DNA of 64,000 bases from Bacteroidota bacterium (GCA_025454835.1 JALONQ010000001.1:328990-392989); one strand, 5' to 3'. Positions 25,493 to 34,646 are shown, counted from the first letter of the stretch. A program made the numbers and translations. The notes: generated by a model not told the origin, from the sequence alone.

Positions 25493-26929
25493 CTATTCCG
25501 TAGCTCCGCGAGGCTGCCGGAATCCCGCCCGCTCCATTTTCCCCCACGCCTTCTCACCGCGCACATACTTCCAGAAGCCCCTCAACCGCCAGAAGACCGT
25601 GATCTGGCGGTATCCGAAGTTCTCAAGGACACCCATCACGAGCAACACCGCAAGGTGCTTGGGATTCGGGTATCGCCGGAAGGAGATCTCCTCAAGGAGG
25701 ACGGCACCCACGGAGAACATGACCCCGTACACGATGGCGGCGATCACGAAGAGGCCCGTCATGACCGGATCGACCCGGTCGAGCGCCAACAAGACGAGCA
25801 ACGACACGTATCCCAAGGCCTCGATGACAGGCCCAAACAATTCGACGATCAGAAAGTACGGCAACGCCACCGTGCCGACCACGCCGTAGCGCTCGTTGAA
25901 TACCATATCCCGATGGATCCACAGAGTGTCCGCGAGGCCTCGATGCCACCGGTCACGCTGGGAACCAAGCACGCGAAGCGACTCCGGCGCCTCGGTCCAG
26001 CAGACGGGATCGGGCACGAACGTGATCTGATACGGCTTGCGCGCGTCGCGAAAATGCCGATGCATGCGCACGACCAACTCCATATCTTCCCCCACCGTTC
26101 CCGAGTCGTAGCCACCCACCTCGATAACGGCCTGCCGGCGGAACATGCCGAAAGCCCCCGAGATGATCAGCAGCGCGTTCAGACTCTGCCAGCCCATTCG
26201 GCCCGACAAAAATGCCCGGAAATACTCGACGACCTGGAACAACGGCAGCAGATGGCTTGAAAGTCCCACGCGCACAACACGCCCGTTGACGACCTCGCAC
26301 CCGTTCGCGATCCTGACGATACCCCCCGAAGCGACGACCGTCGGATCATCGAGGAACGGCTTCATGACCTTCTGAAGCGCATCGTCTTCAAGGATCGAAT
26401 CGGCATCGACGCAGCAGACGTACTCGTACCGTGCCACGTTGATGCCGGCATTCAGGGCGTCGGCCTTTCCGCCGTTCTCCTTGTCGACGACCGTCAGGTT
26501 CCGATAAGCGGCGTTTTTTGAGCGATAGATGCCCCTGACAGGGCGCGTCGGGATCGAAGCCTGGTAAGCCCGCCGCGATCGGACAAGGTCGAAATGGCCG
26601 ATGAGCGTGTCGAGGGTCTCATCCTTCGAGCCGTCATTGACGACAACGACCTCATATTCCCCGTACGACAGTTTCAGAAGACTGCGGACGGATTCGACGA
26701 TGCCGGCCTTCTCGTTGTACGCCGGAGCGAGGATCGATACCGGCGGAGTGATCTCGGACTGAACGATGATCCGGAAATCGGTGAACCGCGCCTGGCGCAC
26801 CGCATGCAGCACTTCGCCGAACGAGCGGTAGAGCAGTACGACGTACGTCATGTTCACGCCGACGAAGTAGAGGATCGAGAACGCGACGTAGGCATGGAGC
26901 CCGATCTCGAAGAGGTCCATGATCGTCAT
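25493..26929 (-). CDS. Processive family 2 glycosyltransferase (N-acetylglucosaminyl/hyaluronan-synthase-like)
   Basis: 478 residues. One N-terminal transmembrane helix, then a GT-A domain with ILAPAYNEK, VVVVNDGSKDET, the metal-binding VCCVDADSIL, acceptor-site GEDMELVVRM and the processivity motif QRDRWHRG. Three or four transmembrane helices follow (residues 340-440). This set (D, DxD, ED, QxxRW) is that of PgaC/chitin-synthase/NodC-like enzymes that polymerise and extrude a polysaccharide across the inner membrane. It overlaps the HEAT-repeat gene by four bases. Confidence 0.88.
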   Translation of the reverse strand: MTIMDLFEIGLHAYVAFSILYFVGVNMTYVVLLYRSFGEVLHAVRQARFTDFRIIVQSEITPPVSILAPAYNEKAGIVESVRSLLKLSYGEYEVVVVNDGSKDETLDTLIGHFDLVRSRRAYQASIPTRPVRGIYRSKNAAYRNLTVVDKENGGKADALNAGINVARYEYVCCVDADSILEDDALQKVMKPFLDDPTVVASGGIVRIANGCEVVNGRVVRVGLSSHLLPLFQVVEYFRAFLSGRMGWQSLNALLIISGAFGMFRRQAVIEVGGYDSGTVGEDMELVVRMHRHFRDARKPYQITFVPDPVCWTEAPESLRVLGSQRDRWHRGLADTLWIHRDMVFNERYGVVGTVALPYFLIVELFGPVIEALGYVSLLVLLALDRVDPVMTGLFVIAAIVYGVMFSVGAVLLEEISFRRYPNPKHLAVLLVMGVLENFGYRQITVFWRLRGFWKYVRGEKAWGKMERAGFRQPRGATE

Positions 26930-28044
26930 CCGTCGAACTCCCCGACCTCTTCGAGCACCTGCACCACAACGTCACGCGTCAAGCCCTCCGGCCCCGACGC
27001 CATCGCGTGGAGAGAGGCAAGGCCTTGTTCGCCTGCGTTGGCAAGCGCCCGCGCCGCTGCGACCTTCTCGTCGATCGACCCATCCCGCACCCGCTGTCGA
27101 ATGGCAGGCACCGCCGCCGACGAACCGATCGCGCGAATGGCCCCGAGGGCACGCAGACGCAGGACCGGATGCGGATGACCGATGTACTCTATGAGCAATC
27201 CTTCTGATCGGGCGTCGCCAAGTCGGCCCAGCGCTTCGACCGCCTTGGCCCGTATCGTTATGTTCGGGTACGACGACGCCATGGCCCGCAATCGTTGTAC
27301 GCTGTCGACGAACCCGACTTCGGCCAGCAGTTCAATGCACAACTCTACAATCGTCATGTCCCGGGCCTCGAGGCCATCGAGGAGGTACGGCACCGCCGCA
27401 GGTCCGTGCTCTCGCACGCTCACGGAGATCTCCATCATCTCCCACTGCGAGAGGTCCCGCATCGAGCGGAAAATGGACCCGAACGCCTCGACGCCGACGA
27501 CATGCAGGAGCGCCCTGAGCGCCTGCAAACGGACTCCAGCGTGCTTGTCCTCGAGCGCCGCCGCCAAGGCCGCTGTCGCACCCCGCGCCCGCAGTTGGCC
27601 TAGGTGCATCGCTGCTTCTGCGCGCACCCACCAGTGCCGGTGCTTCAACTTCGCGCTGAGCTCGTCGACGAATCCCAGTTCATAGGCGAGGAAGACGATC
27701 CGTTCTGACGTCTCGCCCGACACATCGGCCGCCGTCGATGTCAGGACCGACAGGAAGGCCTTGCGATGGACCGCAAGGTTACGCTTCCAACCGCGCACGA
27801 TCGTGGCGGTGAACCGACGGTAGCCCTCAAAGTGACCCTCGGGCAAACGGCCCGTGGACGGAGGGGAAACCTCGGCCACAAGGAACTCCGATACGATCCG
27901 GCCGTAGTGTTCTTCGATCCGGCTGAGCGCACGCACTCGACGTGAAGAAGCCTGCTTCACCGCAAGCAGGATCACAGCTGTCAGCAACACCAGGAGCGTC
28001 ACCGATGCCGTGAGGATGAGAAAGACGAACAGCGTCTGGCTCAT
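26926..28044 (-). CDS. HEAT-repeat protein with N-terminal membrane anchor
   Basis: 372 residues: one transmembrane helix (residues 4-29) then a cytoplasmic alpha-solenoid. HEAT/PBS-lyase-like repeats are visible from about 130: HWWVRAEAAMHLGQLRARGA, HAGVRLQALRALLHV, AVPYLLDGLEARD, ITIRAKAVEALGRLGDARSE, HPVLRLRALGAIRAIGSSA and KVAAARALANAGEQGL. Such proteins serve as scaffolds; this combination with a response regulator, GT2 and YaiO barrel recurs in polysaccharide loci. Start and stop overlap both neighbours (TGATG, ATGA), so stoichiometric co-expression is likely. Confidence 0.82.
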   Translation of the reverse strand: MSQTLFVFLILTASVTLLVLLTAVILLAVKQASSRRVRALSRIEEHYGRIVSEFLVAEVSPPSTGRLPEGHFEGYRRFTATIVRGWKRNLAVHRKAFLSVLTSTAADVSGETSERIVFLAYELGFVDELSAKLKHRHWWVRAEAAMHLGQLRARGATAALAAALEDKHAGVRLQALRALLHVVGVEAFGSIFRSMRDLSQWEMMEISVSVREHGPAAVPYLLDGLEARDMTIVELCIELLAEVGFVDSVQRLRAMASSYPNITIRAKAVEALGRLGDARSEGLLIEYIGHPHPVLRLRALGAIRAIGSSAAVPAIRQRVRDGSIDEKVAAARALANAGEQGLASLHAMASGPEGLTRDVVVQVLEEVGEFDG

Positions 28045-28436
28045 CAGAGGGCGGAGGAAGGTCGGCCGCGTGTCAACAGCGTCTTCTTGACGCGCGCAGC
28101 CAATTCGTTCGGGCTGAAGGGTTTGGTGATGTAGTCCTCGGCGCCGAGTTCGAGGCCGCGAAGCACCTCATGCTCTTTGCTTTGCGCCGTGACCAGGAGG
28201 ACGGGAATGTTTTGTGTCGAGGCATCGGCCTTCAAGGCGACCAACACCTCGAATCCCGTCATGAGCGGCATCATGATATCGAGCAAGACAAGGTCAGGCA
28301 ATACGCTCCGGGCGGTCGACAAAGCCGCCTCGCCGTTGTCGACGGAGACGACCTCATAACCGCTGTTACGAAGCTTGTACTCGATCAGGTGCCTGATGTG
28401 CACTTGGTCTTCGGCGACAAGGATCTTCTGTGCCAT
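28044..28436 (-). CDS. Single-domain response regulator
   Basis: 130 residues from ATG 28436, a CheY-like receiver with no output domain. Acidic Glu9/Asp10 (VAEDQVHIR), phospho-acceptor Asp53 (LVLLDIMMP), Thr in LLVTAQS and Lys in EDYITKPFSPNEL. It is the first gene of the HEAT-GT2 operon, so it probably controls synthesis or export of the polymer by protein-protein contact, perhaps with the HEAT scaffold. No cognate kinase is adjacent. Confidence 0.88.
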   Translation of the reverse strand: MAQKILVAEDQVHIRHLIEYKLRNSGYEVVSVDNGEAALSTARSVLPDLVLLDIMMPLMTGFEVLVALKADASTQNIPVLLVTAQSKEHEVLRGLELGAEDYITKPFSPNELAARVKKTLLTRGRPSSAL

Positions 28437-28458
28437 ACGGAGTTGGGTCGTTTCGTAG

Positions 28459-28487
28459 AACGTACGCCTTTTTGGCAGGAATGTCAC
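28459..28487 (-). promoter_or_regulatory. Candidate promoter of the response regulator-HEAT-GT2 operon
   Basis: Minus strand GTGACA (28487-28482), 17-base spacer, TACGTT (28464-28459), about 22 bases before the response-regulator ATG. Confidence 0.5.
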
Positions 28488-28490
28488 GGA

Positions 28491-28519
28491 TTGAAAGTCC
28501 GTTCATTTCTTCGTACCGT
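28491..28519 (+). promoter_or_regulatory. Promoter of tRNA-Ser(GGA)
   Basis: TTGAAA (28491-28496), 17-base spacer, TACCGT (28514-28519), 16 bases before the tRNA. Back to back with the divergent response-regulator promoter. Confidence 0.55.
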
Positions 28520-28535
28520 TATGCGTGAATGCATC

Positions 28536-28625
28536 GGAGAGATGCAGGAGCGGTTGAACTGGCCACCCTGGAAAGGTGGTATACCGGAAACGGTATCGTG
28601 GGTTCGAATCCCACTCTCTCCGCCA
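28536..28625 (+). tRNA. tRNA-Ser (anticodon GGA)
   Basis: Class II cloverleaf: acceptor GGAGAGA/TCTCTCC, anticodon stem CCACC/GGTGG with loop CTGGAAA (anticodon GGA at 28570-28572, reads UCC/UCU), variable arm ATACCGGAAACGGTAT, T loop GGTTCGAATCC, discriminator G and an encoded CCA end. Only 17 bases separate it from the nfeD start, and no terminator is visible between them. Confidence 0.96.
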
Positions 28626-28642
28626 CCCTACGAGGAGGTCCT

Positions 28643-29941
28643 ATGCTCCGATGGGCCGTCCGTGCCGCCCTTGCGGCGTTCCTCTCCCTCCCCCTGCAGG
28701 CTCAGTCGATCCTCGCCGTGACGGTCGAAGGCCCCATCACTCCGGCCGCCGCCGAATACGTCGTCCGCGGGCTCCAGGTCGGCCGCGAGCGCCAGTGCGC
28801 AGCACTGCTGATCCGTCTCAACACGCCGGGCGGTCTGCTTCAATCTACGCGCACGATCGTCAGCGCCATGCTCGAATCACCGGTGCCTGTCATTGTCTAC
28901 GTCACCCCCTCTGGCGCCCAGGCCGGGTCCGCCGGCGTCTTCATCACACTCGCCGGCCACATCGCCGCCATGGCGCCGGGCACGAATATCGGCGCCGCGC
29001 ATCCTGTCGGCATGCAGGGAGCCATGGACTCCGTCATGAGCGCTAAAGCCACTAATGACGCCGCGGCGTTCGTTCGAGCCATTGCACAACATCGACATCG
29101 CAACCTCTCCTGGGCCGAGAACGCCGTGCGGAACAGTGTGGCCCTCTCGGCCAGCGAGGCCCTCGACAGCGGCGTCGTCGACGTGATCGCCGCGTCCGAG
29201 GCTGCGCTTCTCGATTCGCTTCACGGCCGCACGGTCAGAACCGGCGACGCCTCGATCACATTGTCGCTCCGCCCGGCCGTCGTCGAAGAACTCCCGCGGA
29301 ACTTCGCCGAGACCTTTCTTGGAGTCCTGAGCGACCCGAATATCGCCTATATCCTGTTCCTGCTCGGACTCTACGGATTGCTCTTCGAACTCTACAATCC
29401 CGGCTCGATCCTCCCCGGCGTCGTCGGGGGCATCTGCATCATCCTGGCCTTGTACGCGTTGCAGACCCTCCCCTTCACCTACGCCGGGATCGCTCTTATC
29501 GTGTTCGCGATCGTCCTCTTCCTCCTCGAGGTAAAAGTGACCAGCCATGGACTCCTGGCCATCGGCGGAACGATCGCGCTGTTGCTCGGGTCGGCCATGC
29601 TGATCCGTCCCACTTCGGGCTTGGAACTGGTCGAGATCTCCTGGAGCGTCATTCTGTTAGCCGCCTCGATCACCGCATTCTTCTTTCTCGTCGTCATCGG
29701 ACTCGGACTGCGTGCGCAACGCGCAAGGCCTGCGTCCGGCTCTGAAAGCCTCGTGGGCAAGACAGCCGTCGCCAGGACCCCCGTGGCCGACGACGGAACC
29801 GTCGAATTCATGGGTGAACTTTGGAATGCCCGCACCGACGGACCGCCGATCCCCGCGGGTGCGACCGTCGTCGTCGAGCGGGTGGCGGGATTGCTGCTCA
29901 CCGTGTCTCCATATCGCCGAGCCGAGGAGGATCAGTCATGA
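28643..29941 (+). CDS. NfeD-family membrane-bound ClpP-class serine protease
   Basis: 432 residues from ATG 28643 (GAGGAGG six bases upstream). Signal peptide, ClpP/crotonase-fold protease domain with catalytic Ser96 (GAQAGSAG) and Lys135 (VMSAKATND), then four transmembrane helices (residues 225-360) and a C-terminal OB-fold NfeD domain ([12 protein letters not shown] to the end). Long-form NfeD proteases cleave hydrophobic stomatin tails; the partner slipin is encoded immediately downstream with an ATGA overlap. Confidence 0.92.
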   Translation: MLRWAVRAALAAFLSLPLQAQSILAVTVEGPITPAAAEYVVRGLQVGRERQCAALLIRLNTPGGLLQSTRTIVSAMLESPVPVIVYVTPSGAQAGSAGVFITLAGHIAAMAPGTNIGAAHPVGMQGAMDSVMSAKATNDAAAFVRAIAQHRHRNLSWAENAVRNSVALSASEALDSGVVDVIAASEAALLDSLHGRTVRTGDASITLSLRPAVVEELPRNFAETFLGVLSDPNIAYILFLLGLYGLLFELYNPGSILPGVVGGICIILALYALQTLPFTYAGIALIVFAIVLFLLEVKVTSHGLLAIGGTIALLLGSAMLIRPTSGLELVEISWSVILLAASITAFFFLVVIGLGLRAQRARPASGSESLVGKTAVARTPVADDGTVEFMGELWNARTDGPPIPAGATVVVERVAGLLLTVSPYRRAEEDQS

Positions 29942-30699
29942 ACAACATTCCTTTCGTCATTCTGCCCCTGGCGCTCATCGTCCTTCTGATCGCGAACTCC
30001 ATCAAGATCCTGCGCGAATACGAACGGGGCGTGATCTTCCGGCTTGGACGCATCCTCGGGACCAAGGGGCCGGGCATCATCTGGCTGTGGCCGTTCATCG
30101 ACCGCATGGTCAAGGTGAGCCTCCGGACGGTCGTGTTCGATGTGCCGCCCCAGGACATCATCACCAAGGACAACGTCTCGCTCAAGGTGAATGCGGTCGT
30201 CTATTTCCGGGTCGTGCACCCGGAGAATGCCATCGTGCAAGTGGAGAACTTCATGTTCGCGACCTCGCAATTGTCGCAGACGACGCTTCGCAGCGTCCTC
30301 GGTCAGTCGGAACTGGATGAACTGCTCGCCGAACGGGACAAGATCAACCTGCAGCTGCAGAAGATCATCGATCACCAGACCGAACCCTGGGGCATCAAGG
30401 TCTCCAACGTCGAGGTGAAGCACATCGACCTTCCGCAGGAGATGCAGCGGGCCATGGCCAAACAGGCCGAAGCCGAACGTGAACGTCGGTCGAAGGTCAT
30501 CGCCGCCGAGGGGGAATTCCAAGCCTCGAAGAAACTCGCGGATGCCGCAAAGGTGCTGGCCCTCCAGCCAAGCGCCATCACGTTGCGCTACCTCCAGACG
30601 TTGCGCGAGATCGCCACGGAGAATAACTCCACCACGATCTTTCCCGTTCCGATCGACCTCCTGAAGCCGTTCCTCAAAGGGCCGGCCAGAAAACGCTAG
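29938..30699 (+). CDS. Slipin (stomatin/prohibitin SPFH family)
   Basis: 253 residues. N-terminal hydrophobic hairpin ([19 protein letters not shown]), then the SPFH domain: [50 protein letters not shown] and [21 protein letters not shown] coiled-coil segment [15 protein letters not shown] and a conserved C-terminal [15 protein letters not shown] follow. Forms membrane microdomain scaffolds. The NfeD-slipin pair is common in bacteria and archaea. Confidence 0.93.
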   Translation: MNNIPFVILPLALIVLLIANSIKILREYERGVIFRLGRILGTKGPGIIWLWPFIDRMVKVSLRTVVFDVPPQDIITKDNVSLKVNAVVYFRVVHPENAIVQVENFMFATSQLSQTTLRSVLGQSELDELLAERDKINLQLQKIIDHQTEPWGIKVSNVEVKHIDLPQEMQRAMAKQAEAERERRSKVIAAEGEFQASKKLADAAKVLALQPSAITLRYLQTLREIATENNSTTIFPVPIDLLKPFLKGPARKR

Positions 30700-30714
30700 G
30701 ATCGGCAGGCGGAC

Positions 30715-32985
30715 GTGGAAGCGGAGGTGGTCGACAGGATCGTTGGGATCCGCACCTGGGATGACCGAACGCTAAGGATCTACCGGCGCACTGGTGGAAC
30801 GATCGTCGCCGCCTCAGTGCCGTTCACACCGTGGCTGGCCATCGCCGACCCGAGCCTGATCGACGTCGCGGGAAGTGCGGTCTCCTCGACCTCGCTCTCC
30901 GGCGACGATCCGCTTCGAACCGTCCTGCGGTTCGACCGGTGGCCGCAGGCGTGGGACACCATTCAGAAGATCTTGGTGACCGAGAGCGAACGACGACGCC
31001 AGCGTGTCTCTTCGTATCTCGACCTCCCCGGTCTCCTGTTCCTTTCCGACCCCGCTGAGCAGTGGCTGGCGGCCTCGAACGCGACCTTCTTCGACGGCCT
31101 CACCGCGGCCGATCTCGTGCGCATGCAGTTGGCCGTCGAGACCGCGGCACCGCCAGGTCGCCCAAGCCGGTCCGACCGTTCACAGGACCGCATCCTCACC
31201 ATCGCGGCCACCCTCTCCGACGGACGAAAGAGCTCATTCCGCATCAAGAAACATGATGAGGCCACGCTGCTGGCCGAGTTCCATGCATGGTTTGTCGCCG
31301 CAGATCCCGACGTGGTGGAAGGGATCGATCTGCTCAGTACGACGCTCCCGTACATCGCCGAACGATGCGCGCTCCACGGGATCGAACCCTCGTTCGGACG
31401 CGAAGGCGCCATGCTGCGTGTGTCGTCCACACCGGTGGGCAAGGGACCGTGGGAACTCCCTGGCCGTATGACCTTCGATCCGGCGGAATCGTTGCGCCAC
31501 GCCGGTCCGACGATCCAGGCGATCGTTTCCGAGGCGCGACCCGCTCGCACCAAGGCGCCGGCCCCTTCAGCCTCGACGCCAGCCAGACGATGTCAGGAGG
31601 CCCGACGATGGTCTGACCCGTGGTGGTTCGCCTTGCTTCCCCTGATGGCGAGCGTTCCCCTCCCTCCCGACCGTTTCATGCGGTCAGGCCCCGGTCATTG
31701 GCTGGAAGCATGGCTTGTGCGCGAATGCCTCCGCCAAGCGAGGGCGATCCCTTCATCGGGACACTCCGCCACCGCTCTGCCGGAATTCGCGCCGGCCGGA
31801 GCAAGCGGTCGGTTCGCCCCGGCCGCCGAGCTGGTGCTGGTCCCTTCCAAAGCAGCGGCTTGGAGACAATTGAGCGAGACCCAAGCCGCCCTCCTCCCCC
31901 CTTGGATCCGTGGGATCCGAGACCGGTGGGAGCCGACCGTGGACGGCCCGGCTTCAGGGAAAGACCGCACCCTGGCGATCGCTTTGTTGACCGGTCTGAC
32001 CGATGCCGTTCGGGCCCGCAGTTCGCGGCTCCACGACACGAGTGTCGCCGAACGACTTGACCGCGCGATCGCCCAGACGGCCGCCACCGTGGCGGCGACC
32101 CTCCGGAGACAGAATGTCGAGGTCATTCAAGAAGTGGGCGAGCGCCTCTACGTGGAGTATCCGGACAACATCGCGGACGACGAGCGGCGACGTTTGTTCT
32201 GGACGAAAGTGAACGTGTCGATGCCCGAAGGACTTCGCGCCGTCCCGCTCCGAATGTTCGACGCGATCGTGTCCGTCGCGCCTCGCATCATGCACGGGCT
32301 GTCAGGGCCTTCGGTGACCCAGCTCCCCCGCCCCCATTCATATCGTTCCCCCGAACCCTTCATCCGCGAGTATCACGCCCGTGCGATCGGTCTCATCCTC
32401 CGGTGCCAGTGGAACCAGCTTCACCAACTTACGTCGGAGACGATTCGGCGCATCAGGAACCGTGCGTGGCACATTTCTGAGTTTTGCCGACGCGATACGC
32501 TGACCGGATCGCTTGATGAGTATGTTCGTGAGCGCGAGGGACGCCGTCGGAATCCGTCGGCGCCGTACGAAGCCCTCTTGCGGGCTCACGGCGCAACGGC
32601 CCCTGCCGGCGACGCCGGCCCCAACACGCCTCAGTCACGCCGGCACCTCCACGAAGCCGGAAGCACGGTCGTCTACTACATCGCGGGCAATCGCCGGGAC
32701 CTCTCGATGGCCGACATGAGCCGCTTGGCGGAGTATTGGGATCCGTCGGCCCCGGATGAGAACACCGATCACTACCTCGACCGACTGCGACAATCCCTCG
32801 AGCGGTACCGGCCACTCTTCTCCGAGCGGGACTTTTCAAGCGTTTTCGAGGAAGAAAGCCTGTTTTCGTTCAACGACGACGACATCGGTCTGGTTCGAAG
32901 GTCGCTCGCGGGTTCGTTGAACAACGACCGAGCCGCCGGACCCGGACTCGGCATCTGGCTCGACCTCCCCGGTCGACCGACTTGA
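30715..32985 (+). CDS. Family B DNA polymerase homologue, apparently catalytically inactive
   Basis: 756 residues from GTG 30715, 15 bases after the slipin gene. The PolB plan is readable end to end: N-terminal domain (1-130); exonuclease domain where the first motif is LAVET (139-143, expected D-x-E) and the second is LLSTTLPY (206-213, expected N-x-x-x-F-D-x-P-Y), preceded by ADPDVVEGID; a pre-palm segment SVPLPPDRFMRSGPGHWLEA (313-332); palm motif A position ELVLVPSKAAAW (372-383) without DxxSLYPS; motif B position IALLTGLTDAV (422-432) without K-x-x-x-NS-x-YG; motif C position VIQEVGERLYV (470-480) without DTD; and an intact-looking thumb (550-620) and C-terminus VYYIAGNRRDLSMADMSRLA (653-672). 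All catalytic Asp residues seem lost, so a structural or regulatory role is inferred. Confidence 0.72.
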   Translation: MEAEVVDRIVGIRTWDDRTLRIYRRTGGTIVAASVPFTPWLAIADPSLIDVAGSAVSSTSLSGDDPLRTVLRFDRWPQAWDTIQKILVTESERRRQRVSSYLDLPGLLFLSDPAEQWLAASNATFFDGLTAADLVRMQLAVETAAPPGRPSRSDRSQDRILTIAATLSDGRKSSFRIKKHDEATLLAEFHAWFVAADPDVVEGIDLLSTTLPYIAERCALHGIEPSFGREGAMLRVSSTPVGKGPWELPGRMTFDPAESLRHAGPTIQAIVSEARPARTKAPAPSASTPARRCQEARRWSDPWWFALLPLMASVPLPPDRFMRSGPGHWLEAWLVRECLRQARAIPSSGHSATALPEFAPAGASGRFAPAAELVLVPSKAAAWRQLSETQAALLPPWIRGIRDRWEPTVDGPASGKDRTLAIALLTGLTDAVRARSSRLHDTSVAERLDRAIAQTAATVAATLRRQNVEVIQEVGERLYVEYPDNIADDERRRLFWTKVNVSMPEGLRAVPLRMFDAIVSVAPRIMHGLSGPSVTQLPRPHSYRSPEPFIREYHARAIGLILRCQWNQLHQLTSETIRRIRNRAWHISEFCRRDTLTGSLDEYVREREGRRRNPSAPYEALLRAHGATAPAGDAGPNTPQSRRHLHEAGSTVVYYIAGNRRDLSMADMSRLAEYWDPSAPDENTDHYLDRLRQSLERYRPLFSERDFSSVFEEESLFSFNDDDIGLVRRSLAGSLNNDRAAGPGLGIWLDLPGRPT

Positions 32986-33010
32986 TTTTAAGTGCGTGGA
33001 GCAATAAGTT
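32982..33010 (+). promoter_or_regulatory. Candidate promoter of the cold-shock gene
   Basis: TTGATT (32982-32987), 17-base spacer, TAAGTT (33005-33010), overlapping the stop codon of the PolB-like gene. It would give a 5' untranslated leader of about 215 bases. Confidence 0.4.
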
Positions 33011-33231
33011 GCTGGCGTAATTCACAACACCGGTTCTGCTTCACCGCCAGTCGGTTTGGCTGTCGTGGTGCCTCAGGTGGCGCTGGGGCAAGGTTGTGCG
33101 GATGGTCGCTGGCGGAGCCAGGAACGCGGCGAGCTGAACATGGTGGGCGTGGTTCAACAGCCTGTGCGCCTGACGCGTTCTGGAGACAAAGGCCTGGTGT
33201 GTATGTATCACGTTCTGATGGAAGGTACCGT
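33011..33231 (+). promoter_or_regulatory. Long leader of the cold-shock gene
   Basis: About 220 bases between the candidate promoter and the csp start hold no convincing gene. A long structured 5' leader is usual for cspA-type genes, where it acts as a temperature-sensitive RNA. No individual hairpin is called here. Confidence 0.35.
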
Positions 33232-33432
33232 ATGGAACAAGGTACGGTCAAGTGGTTCAACAATGCCAAAGGCTATGGTTTCATCAAGCGGTCCTCCGGC
33301 GAGGACGTCTTTGTGCATTATAAATCCATCGACGGAGAGGGCTACAAGACGCTCAACGAAGGCGACAAGGTGCAGTTCGAAGTTGAGCAGGGCCCGAAAG
33401 GTCTCCAGGCCGTGAAGGTCTCCAAGATCTGA
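33232..33432 (+). CDS. Cold-shock domain protein (CspA family)
   Basis: 66 residues, a single cold-shock domain. RNP1 KGYGFIKR and RNP2 DVFVHY are both present, together with [11 protein letters not shown] at the N-terminus. It binds single-stranded RNA/DNA and melts secondary structure. The ATG at 33232 fits the family start exactly (MEQGTVKWF). A good terminator follows within 25 bases, so it is a monocistronic unit. Confidence 0.96.
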   Translation: MEQGTVKWFNNAKGYGFIKRSSGEDVFVHYKSIDGEGYKTLNEGDKVQFEVEQGPKGLQAVKVSKI

Positions 33433-33455
33433 GCACCATCCGCCGTTGAAGTCGA

Positions 33456-33489
33456 AAACCCCGCCGGGATCACCGACGGGGTTTCTTGT
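33456..33489 (+). terminator. Rho-independent terminator of the cold-shock gene
   Basis: AAACCCCG / CGGGGTTT stem (8 bp, loop of 13) followed by CTTGT, 23 bases after the stop codon. Confidence 0.75.
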
Positions 33490-33609
33490 GTACGGAAAGG
33501 GCGTTTTCCCCTGGGCGACAGAGGCGCCGAGCGTCCTCCTCCCTCCGCAGCGCCATGCTCCGAAGGCGGCCCTGGCAGCTTGCTGCGCGCACAAGCTCGG
33601 GGACACGTG

Positions 33610-34026
33610 CTACGAGACGGCCTCCGCGCGATGCTTTTCGGACCACGAACGGACGTAGGCGACAATGTCAAGCGTCGACGCACCCGGCGTGAACAACTCA
33701 CCGACACCCTGCTCCTTGAGCGTCTTGATGTCTTCCTGAGGGATGATCCCGCCTCCGAAGAGGAGCACGTCGTTCAGACCCTGATCCTTCATCAGTCCAA
33801 GCAGCCGCGGAAAGATCGTCATGTGCGCGCCGCTGAGGAGGCTGATGCCGATGACGTCGACATCCTCCTGCACGGCCGCCGAGACGATCGTCTCCGGCGT
33901 CTTCCGCAGACCGGTATAGATGACCTCCATGCCGGCGTCGCGCAACGCCGCCGCAACGACCTTCGCACCGCGGTCGTGTCCGTCAAGTCCTGCCTTCGCG
34001 ATCAATACGCGGATCTTGCGTGACAT
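33610..34026 (-). CDS. Methylmalonyl-CoA mutase, B12-binding (small/C-terminal) subunit
   Basis: 138 residues from ATG 34026 (AAAGGAGAGAG upstream). Cobalamin-binding fold with the DxHxxG motif in [12 protein letters not shown] (axial ligand His17), SLLSGAHM and the GGG of LLFGGGIIP. It is the B12 domain of a split mutase, whose catalytic domain (551 residues, no B12 domain) is at 38140-39795, about 4 kb away in the same orientation. Together they interconvert methylmalonyl-CoA and succinyl-CoA. Confidence 0.92.
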   Translation of the reverse strand: MSRKIRVLIAKAGLDGHDRGAKVVAAALRDAGMEVIYTGLRKTPETIVSAAVQEDVDVIGISLLSGAHMTIFPRLLGLMKDQGLNDVLLFGGGIIPQEDIKTLKEQGVGELFTPGASTLDIVAYVRSWSEKHRAEAVS

Positions 34027-34040
34027 ACTCTCTCCTTTGA

Positions 34041-34646
34041 CTACGCGTCTCGCTGAAAGCGTTCCAGCTCGCGATGGAATCTGGCCAGGGGAAATCCCAC
34101 GACGGTCGTGAAGCAACCCTCGACGCGTTCGATGAACACCGCCCCGAGGTCGTCTTGTATGCCGTAGGCTCCCGCCTTGTCCATCGGCGATCCGGTGGCC
34201 ACGTAGGCCGCGATCTCCGCACCGCTGAGCCTCCGGAACGTCACCTTCGTCGATTCGACAAAGGTGCGCGATCGTCCCGTGGCCGCATCGACCAGAGCAA
34301 CGCCCGTGTGCACGGTGTGCGTTCGTCCGCTCAACTCACGCAGCATCCTTCGAGCATCCGAAGCCGACACCGGTTTCCCGAAGATGCAGCCTCGATACAC
34401 AACCTCGGTATCTGCACCGACGACGATCCCCTTCTTCAAGCGCTGGGCAACCTCCCTCGCCTTCTGCAGCGAGACGGAGCGCACGTACTGGACGGGCGAA
34501 TGGTCAGGATGGACCGTTTCTTCGACGCCGGACGGGATGACGCGGACATCGAAACCGATCTGTCGCAGTAGACGGCGACGCCGGGGCGAATGAGACGCGA
34601 GGATCAGTGATGGACGAACGGCGGGACGACGGGTGGAACGGGGCAC
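34041..34646 (-). CDS. maf: Maf-like nucleoside triphosphate pyrophosphatase
   Basis: 201 residues. Family motifs: [18 protein letters not shown] (phosphate loop S-x-S-P-R-R), Gly-Val-Glu-Glu, [12 protein letters not shown] (catalytic Asp), [14 protein letters not shown], and [13 protein letters not shown] with the basic/acidic active-site pair. Maf proteins hydrolyse dTTP/UTP or modified nucleotides to the monophosphate. Fourteen bases upstream of the B12-subunit gene. Confidence 0.92.
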   Translation of the reverse strand: MPRSTRRPAVRPSLILASHSPRRRRLLRQIGFDVRVIPSGVEETVHPDHSPVQYVRSVSLQKAREVAQRLKKGIVVGADTEVVYRGCIFGKPVSASDARRMLRELSGRTHTVHTGVALVDAATGRSRTFVESTKVTFRRLSGAEIAAYVATGSPMDKAGAYGIQDDLGAVFIERVEGCFTTVVGFPLARFHRELERFQRDA

